From: Paenibacillus sp. OK003
Lineage (GTDB): Bacteria; Bacillota; Bacilli; Paenibacillales; Paenibacillaceae
Length of the DNA stretch: 64,000 nt
NCBI RefSeq assembly: GCF_900109515.1
Contig: NZ_FOBD01000002.1
Location: 434,001-498,000, forward strand
Direction: 5' to 3'
Position numbers and translations under genes: made by a program. A model generated the notes under the pieces. The model was not told the origin of the DNA and did not search any database. It saw only the letters and a list, made by a program, of their open reading frames with translations. Below are positions 1 through 10,000 of this stretch, one piece after another (the stretch's first letter is position 1; each line of letters opens with the position of its first letter).

Positions 1-1
1 C

Positions 2-1063
2 TTTATGGCTCAGCTTACCCATTTCACAGGTGCGAACTGGATCATGTATGCGATGGTAGCGGGTACGCTGGCGATCATTTATATTGTGCCGCGGTTTTTC
101 AAAAGTGTTCCGGCTCCACTGATTGCTATTGTGATCATGACGATCATTACGGCGCTGTTACATCTGGACGTCAAAACCGTAGGTGACATGGGGAATCTCA
201 CGAGTACCCTGCCTATGTTCCATCTGCCGAATATCGACTGGTCCCTCAATACGCTAATGATTCTGCTGCCGTATTCGTTCACGTTGGCTCTGGTAGGTTT
301 GCTGGAATCTTTGCTGACTGCAACGATTGTGGATGAAATGACTGAGACCAAGAGCAGCAAAAACCGCGAAGTACGTGGTCAGGGTATTGCCAACTTTGTT
401 AATGGCCTTTTCGGTGGCATGGGTGGTTGCGCGATGATTGGACAGTCGGTTATTAATGTGAAGTCTGGTGGTCGAGGTCGATTATCGACATTTACGGCTG
501 GCGCTTTTCTGGCCATATTGTTGTTATTGCTTAGTGGTGTGGTGAAAGAGGTGCCAATGGGCGCACTCGTAGGTGTGATGTTTATGGTGTGCATCGGTAC
601 GTTTGACTGGAGCTCCATCAAGAACATTGCGCGTGTGCCACGTGCGGAAGCCTTCGTTATGGTAGTCACAGTTGCCATTGTGGTGTATACCCACGATCTG
701 TCTATCGGTGTGATGGTCGGCGTTGTGCTTAGTGTGCTTCATTTTGGTTGGAAACAGACCAAGATTCGTGTACAGGCATATGAGGAGCAGGGGCAGAAGG
801 TCTATCGGGTCCACGGACCGTTCTTCTTCGGTTCATCTTCCCGCTTCGTCGATGAGTTCAATGCTGAGGCTGATCCGCAGGAAATCACGATTGATTTTGG
901 TGGCTCACATATTTGGGATAACACGGCGGTTGTCGCCATTGGTAAAGTGAAGTTCAAATATGCAAAGCTGGGCAAAACGGTGCATTTGCGCGGACTGAAC
1001 GAGGAAAGCTCTCGTTTGCTTGAGAAGAGTGGATTTGCTACAGCCGGAGGGCTCGGTTCGTAG
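2..1063 (+). CDS. SulP-family anion transporter, C-terminal part (5' end outside window)
   Basis: This is the carboxy-terminal part of an inner-membrane SulP permease, a family that moves sulfate, bicarbonate or other anions. The visible part has several hydrophobic membrane segments, a conserved-looking stretch around GGCAMIGQSVINVKSGGRGRLST, and a cytoplasmic STAS-like domain over roughly the last 95 residues (from HGPFFFGSSSRF onward). Family members are about 480-560 residues and only about 353 are present here, so the reading frame clearly continues upstream of base 1; the ATG at 5 is internal. The substrate cannot be read from sequence. A hairpin terminator follows at 1107. Certain as to family, unknown as to substrate. 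Confidence 0.92.
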   Translation, partial: FMAQLTHFTGANWIMYAMVAGTLAIIYIVPRFFKSVPAPLIAIVIMTIITALLHLDVKTVGDMGNLTSTLPMFHLPNIDWSLNTLMILLPYSFTLALVGLLESLLTATIVDEMTETKSSKNREVRGQGIANFVNGLFGGMGGCAMIGQSVINVKSGGRGRLSTFTAGAFLAILLLLLSGVVKEVPMGALVGVMFMVCIGTFDWSSIKNIARVPRAEAFVMVVTVAIVVYTHDLSIGVMVGVVLSVLHFGWKQTKIRVQAYEEQGQKVYRVHGPFFFGSSSRFVDEFNAEADPQEITIDFGGSHIWDNTAVVAIGKVKFKYAKLGKTVHLRGLNEESSRLLEKSGFATAGGLGS

Positions 1064-1106
1064 CTTGGTGGCAACGAAGTAGACAACAAAAAAACTTGTT
1101 TTTATA

Positions 1107-1157
1107 AGCGGCGCACTTTCTTCCGGATTTAAGTCGGGAGAAGGCGCCGCTGTTTTT
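1107..1157 (+). terminator. Rho-independent terminator after the SulP gene
   Basis: GCGGCGC (1108-1114) pairs with GCGCCGC (1144-1150), with further pairing inside (TTCC/GGGA region), and is followed by TGTTTTTA. It sits 45 bases after the stop codon at 1063. Confidence 0.8.
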
Positions 1158-1627
1158 ATTAGACGATGGATGTGCACTGCGTTGTAGTTGTAATTCTAGT
1201 TCTAGTTCTAGTTTTATTTTTATTTTTAGTAGTTGATGTTACTGTGTTGAAGGTTGTGTCTTTCACTGTGTGTAAGTTCGAACGAACCTGGCACGTCTTA
1301 TATGAGGTTATTTCATGTATTCATTATTCTAAAGAATCTCAGACATCTTATTTTGCCGATTTCACCAATACTGTAGCTGTTCTGCGTGTATTTCCGGGTA
1401 CTAAGGTGGCTGGAGTTCGTTAGAAATTGCAAACGGCTCTAATTGTTGGAATAGGGTGTCCCGGATTCGTTAAAATTAGTGATAAGTGGTAGTCACCATT
1501 CTCAGGGGAGCTTCTATCGTTACTCTCAAAGCCATCCTCAAACTCACTTGGTCGCTACAAGTCACGCTGATCTTGGAATTTTGTGCTACAAGTTGAGGGT
1601 GTAACGCTATATCCCCTTTTGTTTTGC
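1158..1627. other. Gene-poor spacer with low-complexity and TTCGTTA motifs
   Basis: I see no convincing gene here. A run of TTCTAG hexamers passes into TTTTTA-rich sequence at about 1193-1230. Two TTCGTTA motifs lie in direct orientation exactly 50 bases apart (1416-1422 and 1466-1472). The first, CTGGAGTTCGTTA, matches 12 of 13 bases of a motif at 39673-39685, which suggests a dispersed repeat family. Confidence 0.45.
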
Positions 1628-1657
1628 TTGACTAACGTGTAAACTACAGGGTATGGA
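1628..1657 (+). promoter_or_regulatory. Likely sigma-A promoter of the helicase gene
   Basis: TTGACT (1628-1633), an 18-base spacer and TATGGA (1652-1657). Transcription from here would give a 5' leader of about 135 bases before the TTG start at 1800. Inference from spacing only. Confidence 0.5.
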
Positions 1658-1676
1658 GAAGAAGAGCAACGGACCG

Positions 1677-1764
1677 ATTGCTTTTTAAAAAATTCATTTC
1701 ATAATCAGGATTGATATACGGAAAACGAGTCTTGATTGAAGCCAAGTGAAAGCAATTATGAAAT
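1677..1764 (+). promoter_or_regulatory. Helicase leader with two mutually exclusive stems
   Basis: ATTGCTTT (1677-1684) is complementary to AAAGCAAT (1749-1756). ATTTCATAAT (1696-1705) is complementary to ATTATGAAAT (1755-1764). The two right arms share bases 1755-1756, so the stems cross and cannot both form fully. The second stem ends 21 bases before the AGAGGTG ribosome site. Cold-inducible DEAD-box helicase genes often have long regulated leaders; a switch here is inference. Confidence 0.45.
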
Positions 1765-1799
1765 GGACTTATCTAAATGAATATACAGAGGTGTAACGA

Positions 1800-3374
1800 T
1801 TGGCAAACTTTGAACAACTGGGCATTCGCCCGGAATGGTGCGAGATCCTGAAACATCAGGGCATCGCCGTGCCGACTCCGGTACAGGAACGTTCGATTCC
1901 GGTATTGCTGGGTGGGCGTGATATTATTGCTGAGGCACAGACGGGTACAGGGAAAACGCTGGCTTTTTTGCTGCCGATTATTCAGAAAATTAACGTATCC
2001 GACCGCTCGCCGCAAGCACTGATTATTGCCCCTACGCGGGAGCTGGCGCTGCAAATTACGGAAGAAGCGAAGAAGCTGACTGCAAACGACGATAAGCTGC
2101 ATGTTCTCGCAGTATACGGCGGACAGGATGTGGACAAACAGCTGCGCAAACTGCAAAACGGTACACAGATCGTGATTGGTACGCCGGGACGTCTCCTGGA
2201 CCATCTGCGTCGTGGAACGTTGAAGCTGGATAATGTGAAGAAACTTGTATTGGATGAAGCCGACCAAATGCTGCACATGGGCTTCCTGGATGATGTTGAG
2301 ACCATCCTTAGTGAACTTCCACACAAACGTCAGACGATGCTGTTCTCGGCAACGATGCCGAAAGGCATTCGCAACCTGGCGAAGAACTACATGAAAGACC
2401 CGGAGGATGTGAAGGTATCCTCCAAGTCCGTGATTCCGATCAATCAGATTCGCCAGCAGGTGCTGGAGTGCACGGATCGTGGCAAACTTGAGGCACTTCG
2501 CGGCATGATTGATACGTATCGCCCGTACCTGGCAATTGTTTTCTGCCGGACCAAGCGCCGTGCATCCAAGCTGAATGAAGATCTGCGTGAAGCAGGTTAT
2601 GCGAGCGATGAACTTCATGGTGACTTGTCTCAATCCAAGCGTGAGAACGTCATGAAAGCATTCCGCGACGCGAAATTGCAAATCCTCGTTGCTACGGATG
2701 TTGCGGCACGCGGACTGGATGTTGAAGGCGTAACGCATGTATTCAACTACGATATGCCGCATGATGCGGAAAGCTATATCCACCGGATCGGCCGTACGGG
2801 TCGTGCTGGCGGCACCGGTCTTGCCGTGACATTTGCAACACAGCACGACAGACCGGAGCTTGCTCGTATTGAGGAAGGCACCAATCAGAAGCTGTCCCGT
2901 ATCCAGTGGACAAGTGAAGGTCCTGTAGCATCAACTGGAGCAAATAGACGTTCCATCAACAGTCAGGGTGATGAAGAACGTTCTGGCGGACGCTCCGCTG
3001 GGACAGGCAGTGCCCGTCGCGGCGCAGGTCGTACCGGCCGCAGCGAAGGCGGACGTGGCGGTCGTGGTGGTTCCCGTGGCGGCGAAGGTGGACGCAGCGG
3101 TGGACGCAGCGGTGGTCGTAGTGGCGGCCGCAGTGGCGACGAGCGCAGCGCAGGCCGTGGTTCCGCGCGCAGCAGCAGCGACAGCAGTCGCGGTGCAGCG
3201 GGTCAAGGCGGGCGCGGTGCAGGTCGCAGCGGCGATGAGCGCAGCAGCGGCTGGGGCGGCCGTAGCGCCGACAAGCGCAGCTCCGGGCGCAGCAGTGAAG
3301 GTTCACGCCGACCGGACTCCGCAGGACGCGGGCCGGCCAAGAACGACCGCCGCGATTCTCGTCGCGGACGGTAA
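1800..3374 (+). CDS. DEAD-box ATP-dependent RNA helicase with RGG-rich tail
   Basis: Cytoplasmic RNA helicase that unwinds structured RNA using ATP, probably in ribosome assembly, RNA decay or cold adaptation (CshA-like by organisation). Motifs in order are a Q-motif region near the N-terminus, AQTGTGKT (motif I), PTRELA (Ia), TPGRL (Ib), DEAD (II), SAT (III), and in the second RecA domain ARGLD and HRIGRTGRAG (VI). From about residue 390 to 524 the protein is an Arg/Gly/Ser-rich tail with repeated SGGR units, probably disordered and RNA-binding. The start is a TTG at 1800 with AGAGGTG seven bases upstream; no in-frame ATG near it has a better site. A strong terminator follows at 3434. The exact subfamily is not assigned. 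Confidence 0.95.
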   Translation: MANFEQLGIRPEWCEILKHQGIAVPTPVQERSIPVLLGGRDIIAEAQTGTGKTLAFLLPIIQKINVSDRSPQALIIAPTRELALQITEEAKKLTANDDKLHVLAVYGGQDVDKQLRKLQNGTQIVIGTPGRLLDHLRRGTLKLDNVKKLVLDEADQMLHMGFLDDVETILSELPHKRQTMLFSATMPKGIRNLAKNYMKDPEDVKVSSKSVIPINQIRQQVLECTDRGKLEALRGMIDTYRPYLAIVFCRTKRRASKLNEDLREAGYASDELHGDLSQSKRENVMKAFRDAKLQILVATDVAARGLDVEGVTHVFNYDMPHDAESYIHRIGRTGRAGGTGLAVTFATQHDRPELARIEEGTNQKLSRIQWTSEGPVASTGANRRSINSQGDEERSGGRSAGTGSARRGAGRTGRSEGGRGGRGGSRGGEGGRSGGRSGGRSGGRSGDERSAGRGSARSSSDSSRGAAGQGGRGAGRSGDERSSGWGGRSADKRSSGRSSEGSRRPDSAGRGPAKNDRRDSRRGR

Positions 3375-3433
3375 TACTCGTTAAAACCCATGGCAAGTAG
3401 TCTGGAAGAACGCCATACATTTTCCAAATATCA

Positions 3434-3471
3434 AAACACCTCATCCTAGACCTAAGGATGGGGTGTTTTTT
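3434..3471 (+). terminator. Terminator after the helicase gene
   Basis: AACACCTCATCC (from 3435) pairs with GGATGGGGTGTT, with a TAGACCTA loop and six Ts following. It also separates the helicase from the converging gene that ends at 3612. Confidence 0.9.
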
Positions 3472-3611
3472 CGTCGAAGCTTATATGATAAAAACTATAG
3501 GGATGTCACGCGTAATTCCATTACGCATGCAGGGTTAAACGAACTATGGTTCGTCTATATACAGGGATTGAGTTTGCACTAATTTACATTTCGAGTTCAT
3601 TTACAACAGCT

Positions 3612-4550
3612 CTACACACGAACATCTGCATACGAATCTCGATATTTCTCGTTATATACCCGACTGACCGACTCCGCCAGACCACCGCGGGCCTTACCAG
3701 GATACAGCTCCAGAGTGCGATAGAGCCGCATAAACCGATCTTTGGGCATAAAGCGCGCGTAGCGGGTAATAAGACTTGGGAACAACTCAATATATTTACT
3801 CTTGCGTACAGCGGCGGCGGCTACAGCCGTCAGAATCTGAATCCCGTTGTGCAGCTGCAAAATATTCACTTCGTACGTAGCGATATAACGGATCGCATCT
3901 TCACGGACCAATTCGGGCTTCAGCCGTGCGATTTCACCGATATATTCAGCGAGCAGTCGCTCGAAGCTACGCAGCAGCAGAGGTTTGAGCTGCAGATCCA
4001 TATCACTGCGCAGCACGAAGGATTGCAGCAGCGCAACCTGCTGCAGACGAATCCGGTCGTTATAGACGAGTGAACCGATCTCCCTGAGCATTTCATAGGC
4101 TAGCGCTTCATCCTGCTTCCGTGCTTCAGCGACAAGGGCCCAATTTCGGTTAATGCCTTGGCGAATCGCTTCCTCGTCCTGACGCAGCATGCGTTTAAGT
4201 TCACGCTGCTGTTCGACCTGGAAGGATCGCTTTTGCATGAAGATCAATCCAGCCAGAAGCAGCAGGGAGACGCTGGCCGCCGCCATCGTTTGGTCTATGG
4301 TTTCACCTAAATAGGTAGCAACCGCACCAAGGATTACTGTGATGAACAGGTCGCGTGCGATCCGGCGTTTGACGCGGGAAGAGGCGCGTTCTTCCACTGT
4401 GGCAAGGGTGCCGCGTCCACAGGCAGTACAGCGATCCTCCCACAGGCAGGTATACTGGCCACACCGCTTGCAGACACGCAACTTTTGAAATGCATGCGTT
4501 GTTCTTATAAAAGGTTTGATGGATACAACTTGTTTATTGCTCATGCTCAA
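3612..4550 (-). CDS. Zinc-ribbon membrane protein of unknown function
   Basis: I do not recognise the family. The 312-residue product begins with a cysteine cluster fitting a zinc ribbon (C27xxC30, C35, C41xxC44). Two adjacent hydrophobic segments follow at about residues 68-85 and 90-106, then a long, charged, helix-rich cytoplasmic region. The start is a TTG at 4550; its TTGA overlaps the stop of the upstream 47-residue gene, so the two are translationally coupled. An in-frame ATG at 4544 is the alternative. The pair is transcribed away from the vWA/tubulin/GTPase cluster and shares its upstream region, but a functional link is only a guess. Confidence 0.75.
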   Translation of the reverse strand: MSMSNKQVVSIKPFIRTTHAFQKLRVCKRCGQYTCLWEDRCTACGRGTLATVEERASSRVKRRIARDLFITVILGAVATYLGETIDQTMAAASVSLLLLAGLIFMQKRSFQVEQQRELKRMLRQDEEAIRQGINRNWALVAEARKQDEALAYEMLREIGSLVYNDRIRLQQVALLQSFVLRSDMDLQLKPLLLRSFERLLAEYIGEIARLKPELVREDAIRYIATYEVNILQLHNGIQILTAVAAAAVRKSKYIELFPSLITRYARFMPKDRFMRLYRTLELYPGKARGGLAESVSRVYNEKYRDSYADVRV

Positions 4551-4690
4551 TCACGCTCGCCATTCAGAATAGTGTAGAGGGTTCGATCGGCATCTTCCCT
4601 TGAAACGGGTTTGCGCCGATGAAGCAGGAACGCAATCCCCTTTATAATGACAAAAAGAAACAATATGGCGAGGCATCCGTATGTAACCAT
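4547..4690 (-). CDS. 47-residue single-pass membrane peptide
   Basis: A short reading frame that is easy to miss. The ATG at 4690 is preceded by GAAAGGA eight bases upstream. The peptide opens with a hydrophobic stretch (YGCLAILFLFVIIKGIAFLL), which suggests one membrane helix, then a basic HRRK and a polar tail ending NGERD. Its stop overlaps the TTG start of the next gene, a typical operon arrangement. Function is unknown. The support is the ribosome site, the coupling and the membrane character; there is no family match. Confidence 0.6.
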   Translation of the reverse strand: MVTYGCLAILFLFVIIKGIAFLLHRRKPVSREDADRTLYTILNGERD

Positions 4691-4979
4691 AATCCGTTCC
4701 TTTCTAGGCATAGTTAAAATATGCGTAGTTATAATGTTTACTGATCAAGCGTCGTTATATTGCAGTTTGCTGGCAATAACTATATCATATTTCCATAGTT
4801 GGAACTTTTGTGCCAGCTACTGACATGAATTCGTCGATTTTTGTCAGTCATTACAAAACTGTAACTGAAGATAGGGGTGCTTTTCAGAATTTATTAGTAG
4901 ACTGTTAAGATTTCCTTAAGGCTTGACGCCTATAATAAACTATTCCCATTTTAATCTCAAACGTGAAGGAGTACACCCA
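4691..4979. promoter_or_regulatory. Divergent promoter region between zinc-ribbon pair and vWA gene
   Basis: 289 bases, AT-rich, no gene seen. For the rightward gene a perfect TATAAT lies at 4931-4936, about 44 bases before the ATG at 4980; the matching -35 box is weak. No clear operator palindrome is visible. Confidence 0.5.
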
Positions 4980-6773
4980 ATGCTGCGGACAAGCAAAATA
5001 CGCTGGCTCAGCGGAACTCTGGTTCTGCTGGCATTTCTAACGCTGCTGCTACCTCAGGCGTTGCTGCCACATGCTGCAGCGGCTCAGGCACAGACAAGCG
5101 GAATCGATGCGGTACTTGTAGCCGATGTCAGTAATTCCATGAATACAAGTGACCGTGACAAGATCAGCAATGAAGCCATGAAAATGTTTATTGATATGCT
5201 GCCGGTCCAGGGGGACAAGGTAGGGATTGTCGCTTATACCGATCAGGTGGAGCGGGAAAAGGCTATGCTGGAGATTCAGTCCGATGCGGACAAGAGCAGC
5301 CTGAAAGATTTTATTGATCAGCTCGGCCGGGGGCCATATACCGATGTCTCTGTAGGTGTCGCCGAAGCCGTGAACATACTGAATCATGGTGCAGACCCAT
5401 CCCACTCGCCGATGATCGTGCTGCTGGCGGATGGCAACAATGACTTTAACAAAACCAAAGGCCGTACACAGGCACAATCCGACGCTGATCTGGCGAAATC
5501 CGTGAAGGAAGCACAGGATCAGGGTATCCCGGTATATACGATTGGACTGAACGCAGACGGCAAACTGAACAAGGACGCACTTGCAGATCTGGCTAAGCAG
5601 ACCGGAGGCAAGTCCTTTATCACAGATACACCGGATGATCTGCCACAGATTCTGAGTGAGATTTTCGCCGATCATGCCAAACTGAATGTCGTGAAGCTGC
5701 CCTCCATTACAGGAAACGGCAGTTATCAGGAAGTTACCGTGAACGTACCGAACGACAGTGTACTTGAAGCCAACATCTCGATCATGTCTTCAAAGCAAGT
5801 CCAGATTGAATTGACCGATCCTTCCGGCAAGGCCGTAGATCTCAACTCTGACGCAGCCAAGCTCTCGACTTCGATGAGTTATTCCTTGGTGAAGCTGCTC
5901 AAGCCTCAGGAAGGCGACTGGAAACTTCGGGTAAAAGGGGCTCCGAAAGACAGCATCGATATCAACCTGTTGTTCAACTATGATCTCCAGCTCGTTGTGG
6001 ACCCAATTAAGACCAAGTCCTATACGAAGGGTGACAAAGTGGATCTGACCGGCAAGCTGGAGAATGGAGGGCAGCCTCTGCAGGATAATGATCTGTATGC
6101 CGATATGAAGGCGACATTGGTCGTAAACGATCAGGATACAGGCAAAAGCACAGAACAGCCGCTCGAAAACACGGGCTCCGGGTTCACCGGAACGTTCGAA
6201 GTGCCGGACAACCATAACTACGAGCTTGTTATCCGTGCAGAAGAAGACAGCTTCTACCGGGAAAGTGCTCCAATTACGATCAATGCGGGCGGAGCAGCCG
6301 GTAGCGGAACTCAGCCAACGACACCTGCGGGCGAGCAGGACAAGCCGTTTCCATGGATGCCTGTTATTTTGGGCGTGATCGCCTTAATCGTGGTAGCTGT
6401 GGGTGTCTGGTTCCTGTTAGGCTGGCTGAAACGCAAAAACCGTGGATTTGTCGGACAGATGGTTGTCGAAATTCGTGATGAGAATACCGGGGACAAGTCG
6501 TACCCGCAATATAAAAAGCTGGCATCCTTCCGGGGTAGATTCCATCTGCACCAGCTGTTACAGCTGGACCCTGAATTGAAGGAAACCGAGAAGTATGTAT
6601 TTACACCCAGCAATGGGGATCGAATTATAATCCGCAACGCCGCAGGCGGAACGCTGGAAAAATCCGGCCGTGCCGTTGATGCAAGCTCAGGCGTTGAACT
6701 GAAGAACGGTGACCGACTGAGCATCCCGCTGCAACAGGCGGACAAAACGATTTTAATTGAGTATCTGGTGTAA
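4980..6773 (+). CDS. Membrane-anchored von Willebrand factor A protein
   Basis: First gene of the tubulin/GTPase cluster. I start it at the ATG at 4980 (GTGAAGGAG eight bases upstream), not at an upstream in-frame TTG, because this gives a clean signal peptide: basic RTSKIR, a hydrophobic core and AAAAQA. The extracytoplasmic part is a vWA domain with the metal-binding motif DVSNS near residue 49 and LADGNND later, followed by beta-rich regions resembling Ig-like modules. A membrane helix near residues 457-480 is followed by a basic KRKNR stop-transfer and a cytoplasmic domain of about 100 residues ending in LIEYLV. vWA domains bind protein ligands through a metal ion; the ligand is unknown. 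Topology suggests it links an outside event to cytosolic partners. Confidence 0.85.
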   Translation: MLRTSKIRWLSGTLVLLAFLTLLLPQALLPHAAAAQAQTSGIDAVLVADVSNSMNTSDRDKISNEAMKMFIDMLPVQGDKVGIVAYTDQVEREKAMLEIQSDADKSSLKDFIDQLGRGPYTDVSVGVAEAVNILNHGADPSHSPMIVLLADGNNDFNKTKGRTQAQSDADLAKSVKEAQDQGIPVYTIGLNADGKLNKDALADLAKQTGGKSFITDTPDDLPQILSEIFADHAKLNVVKLPSITGNGSYQEVTVNVPNDSVLEANISIMSSKQVQIELTDPSGKAVDLNSDAAKLSTSMSYSLVKLLKPQEGDWKLRVKGAPKDSIDINLLFNYDLQLVVDPIKTKSYTKGDKVDLTGKLENGGQPLQDNDLYADMKATLVVNDQDTGKSTEQPLENTGSGFTGTFEVPDNHNYELVIRAEEDSFYRESAPITINAGGAAGSGTQPTTPAGEQDKPFPWMPVILGVIALIVVAVGVWFLLGWLKRKNRGFVGQMVVEIRDENTGDKSYPQYKKLASFRGRFHLHQLLQLDPELKETEKYVFTPSNGDRIIIRNAAGGTLEKSGRAVDASSGVELKNGDRLSIPLQQADKTILIEYLV

Positions 6774-6821
6774 TTTGATTATTTGGTTTAAAAGGAATGC
6801 ATTTTAATTTGGATATAATTG

Positions 6822-6971
6822 TTTACACGAGAACGGAGAGGACAGAGAAAACCTGAAGAAGCGAAGCGTTCGCCTTTATCCCCGGATTTTCACTTTGTAA
6901 AAGTGAATTGAAAAAATCTGGGGATAACAGCGATCGGAAGGTTACTCTGTCATCGGAGTGGCAAGTGTAAA
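6822..6971. repeat. 150-bp hairpin-forming intergenic repeat, copy A
   Basis: The ends are perfect inverted repeats, TTTACAC (6822-6828) and GTGTAAA (6965-6971). Further paired arms lie inside: GACAGAG (6841-6847) with CTCTGTC (6945-6951), TTATCCCC with GGGGATAA, and CACTTT with AAAGTG at the centre. A closely related copy is at 55611-55761 and a shortened one at 15156-15193. It separates the vWA gene from the tubulin-like gene. Confidence 0.85.
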
Positions 6972-7033
6972 TTTCTTTAGTTTGAATTGTATAGATTGAA
7001 GCATATGTGCGTTAATCCAAAGGAGGACATGGA

Positions 7034-10000
7034 ATGAAACCGATTGTTAGAGAACATATTCAGCAACTGGATGTATCGCTTGGCGGAGGGATTGTCAGTG
7101 AGAAAATCAGAGTCGATACGATTGATAACCCGATTCTAATTATCGGTCTTGGAGGAACAGGTATTGATGCGCTGCTGCGCCTTAAATACCAGATTAACCG
7201 ACGTTTCAAGCTGCCACAGGACCCGGTATCCAAGAAAAAAATGGACAAACCGTCCAACGTGGAGTTTCTTGCTTTTGAAACGAACGAACAGGATCGCGCC
7301 AAGAAGTATAAAGGCATCGGACTCGATCCAATTAATGAATTCGTATTGCTGTCCAATGCCGAAATTGGTGGATTGCTTCAGAACCGCAGCGTATTGGAGC
7401 CGTATATTACGGACTGGCTGTCTCCGGAGCTGAGCATCACCGATGGCATGAACGGCGCCGCAGGGGTGCGTCAGGCTGGACGCCTGCTGCTGTTCACGAA
7501 GATTAACCAGGTCGTGCAGGCGATCGACAAAAAGATCAAAACATTATCTGTAGGCACCAACAAAAAACTGATGGTGTTCCTGCTGACCGGTCTTTCCGGC
7601 GGTACGGGCAGTGGTTGCTTCCTCGATATTTCCTATATCGTGCGCGGGATTATCGAACGGGATCACGGCTCTGCCGGGATTGACCGCGTGAATACGCTTG
7701 GTTATCTGTTCACCCCAGACGTGAATCTGTCCAACAAAAGCTTGAGTGAACACACTCGTGAATATATCCGCAAGAATGGATACGCTGCGCTCAAGGAATT
7801 GGATTACTGGATGAACGTGGATAGCCGGGGAGAGCGTTTCTCTCAGAAATACGGCAATATTCTGACCGTAAATTCACCGCTGCCGCCGTTCAACCTGTGT
7901 CATCTGATTTCCGCAACCAACACGGAAGGCAAACTGCTGGAGAACGCCTATGATTACTGCATGAACGTCACCGCCGAGAACATCACCAACTTTATGGCGA
8001 GTGAGGAAAAGCAATCCGGCGAGGAGTTTGCCATCCACGATTATATTAGCAACATTCGTACAAACATCGCACAAATGAACAAAGCCTACCCGGCCAACTA
8101 TGATTACAATATTATCGGTGCATCCTCAGCGGTACTGCCGATTGAAGAAATGACGACCTATCTGGCTTACCGCATGTTCGACAAAATGAGCACCATGTTC
8201 TCCAAAGCACCGAACCAGGAGGATACCGAGAAGTTTGCTCGCAAGCTCGGCATTGATCTCGAAAGTGTGGTCAAGTCCTTTGAAGCCCGTGTGCCGGAGC
8301 CGCTGCCAGGTTATCAGAACAGTGAGCGTCTGTCCTATGGCAATGTGGTGAAATCACAGGTCGTGAACATGGACACCGAACTGGAGCAGAACTTCCTGGC
8401 TCGTGCTCGTGAGGAATATATCAAGGCGAAGAAGCAGCTGCCGGGTGAGATTGCGGGTCAGTTCACCGAACAGATCCGGCGTATGTTTTTGCATCCTGAA
8501 CAGGGTCCGTTCTATGTCTCCCGTCTGATCTACACGGAAAAAGGCTTCTGTGTACTGAAGATGATTCAGTCGTACATTGAAACTCTGCGTGAGAATGCTT
8601 TCCGCATTCCGCGTGACATTGAGGCCGCTCAAGAGCAGTCCGAAGAGAAGCTGGGCGATGCGAAGAGTGCGTTCGTCTCCAAAGAGAAGAAGAAGAATGC
8701 TTATATTGAAGCAAAAATTCATGAGTACTGGCTGCACGCCGATGTGGAACGCAATGATCAGATGATCGAGTTCTACGAAGACCTGTACGAATTGCTGAAC
8801 CAGGAGAACAGCCGCATTTATAACGTATTTACTGAAACGCTGAACGCACTTAGCTCGATCTTCTCCAAAAACGGGGATATCCTGACACGCGGCGAAGAAC
8901 AGTCCGATCACAAAGGCAACAAAACGTATTACTGGAACGTTGTAAGTGTGCCGGATATCGTCAGTGTGGTGGATGGACTGCTGGACAAGCGCGATACGGA
9001 TGATCTGATCCGTGACTTCTCGCGTGAATTGCTGGAGAACTCCAGCCAGTGGGTGAAAGAAAACGAGATCGATATCGTCAGCTCCATCTCTGATTTCCTG
9101 ACTGAGAAGTTCGGGGATCTGATTACCCGCTCGATGGAGGACTTCCTGGTTATCAAATATGGGCAGGACGAGTCAGTCGAGAAATTCGTGGAACGCTTCA
9201 TTGCAGGCAAACTGGATGATGAGGCCGTTCCGGTGTTCAATCTGAGCAACAGCACAGGCAGTCTGCATTTCCCATCCTGGGGATTCGTATCGGTGCCGGC
9301 ACAGGCGCCGGGCATTCTGAGAGGGATTCGCAACTATCAGAACAATGCGGTAGGTAAATCTCATTTTACCGTCAAGGAAAGTGAAGTGCGCAACCGGATC
9401 TTCTGGCTGAACACTCGCAACGGGGTACCCCTGTTTGTGTACACACCGCTCAAAGTATATGAGGAAAGTTATGAACGCACCATTTTGGACAAAGAAGGTA
9501 TCGGACGCCATCTGGTGCAAACCGAGAAGAATAACTGGACCTATCTGCCGTCTCCAATCCCGGAAAAATCCTGGGGAGATGTGTACGAGAACGCCAGGGT
9601 GAAGCAGTACAACGCCCGTGTACGTACCGAATTCGAGCAGGCGATCGGCTATAAGATTGTTACAGCCAAAACGATTGACGAAAATACAAGCAACCGCTAT
9701 GCCGTTGTTACGACCGAACCGTTCGACCTGTCCGCGAAGCTCGCTGCCTACGACATGCGCCTGACGTCCACCACGCCGAACCTGGGTGAAGTGAAGCGGG
9801 CAGTCATGGAATTGAAACGCCTGCAATCCGAAGGATTGCCACTGGTGTCGGTGAAGGACATTTTCGGAAGTATTAATGAAGATATGGCTAAAGAAAACCT
9901 GGTGCGTTCCCCGCAGCTGATCGCGAGGGTACGTGAAGAACTGGCGAAGATGAACGCTATCTCAGCCAAAGTCGCCGAGCTGGAAGGCATTCTCGCCCAG

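Noticed and set aside
1166..1423. 85-codon frame after the SulP terminator
   Set aside because: Translates low-complexity T-rich repeats (VVVILVLVLVLFLFLVV) and has no ribosome site.
1773..2846. 357-codon open frame on the minus strand opposite the helicase gene
   Set aside because: It mirrors a well-supported DEAD-box gene, has no domain character and no ribosome site; typical antisense shadow.
1800..2960. Possible CRISPR or phage elements anywhere in the window
   Set aside because: Scanned for regularly spaced repeats, integrase, terminase or transposase genes; the only tandem repeats are those at 36967, 45801 and the helicase tail, none with spacers.
2968..3384. 138-codon Ala/Val-rich frame within the helicase tail
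   Set aside because: Out-of-frame reading of the RGG repeats; composition artefact.
3546..4073. 175-codon plus-strand frame overlapping the zinc-ribbon gene
   Set aside because: Opposes a frame with a zinc ribbon, membrane segments and coupled upstream gene; no ribosome site.
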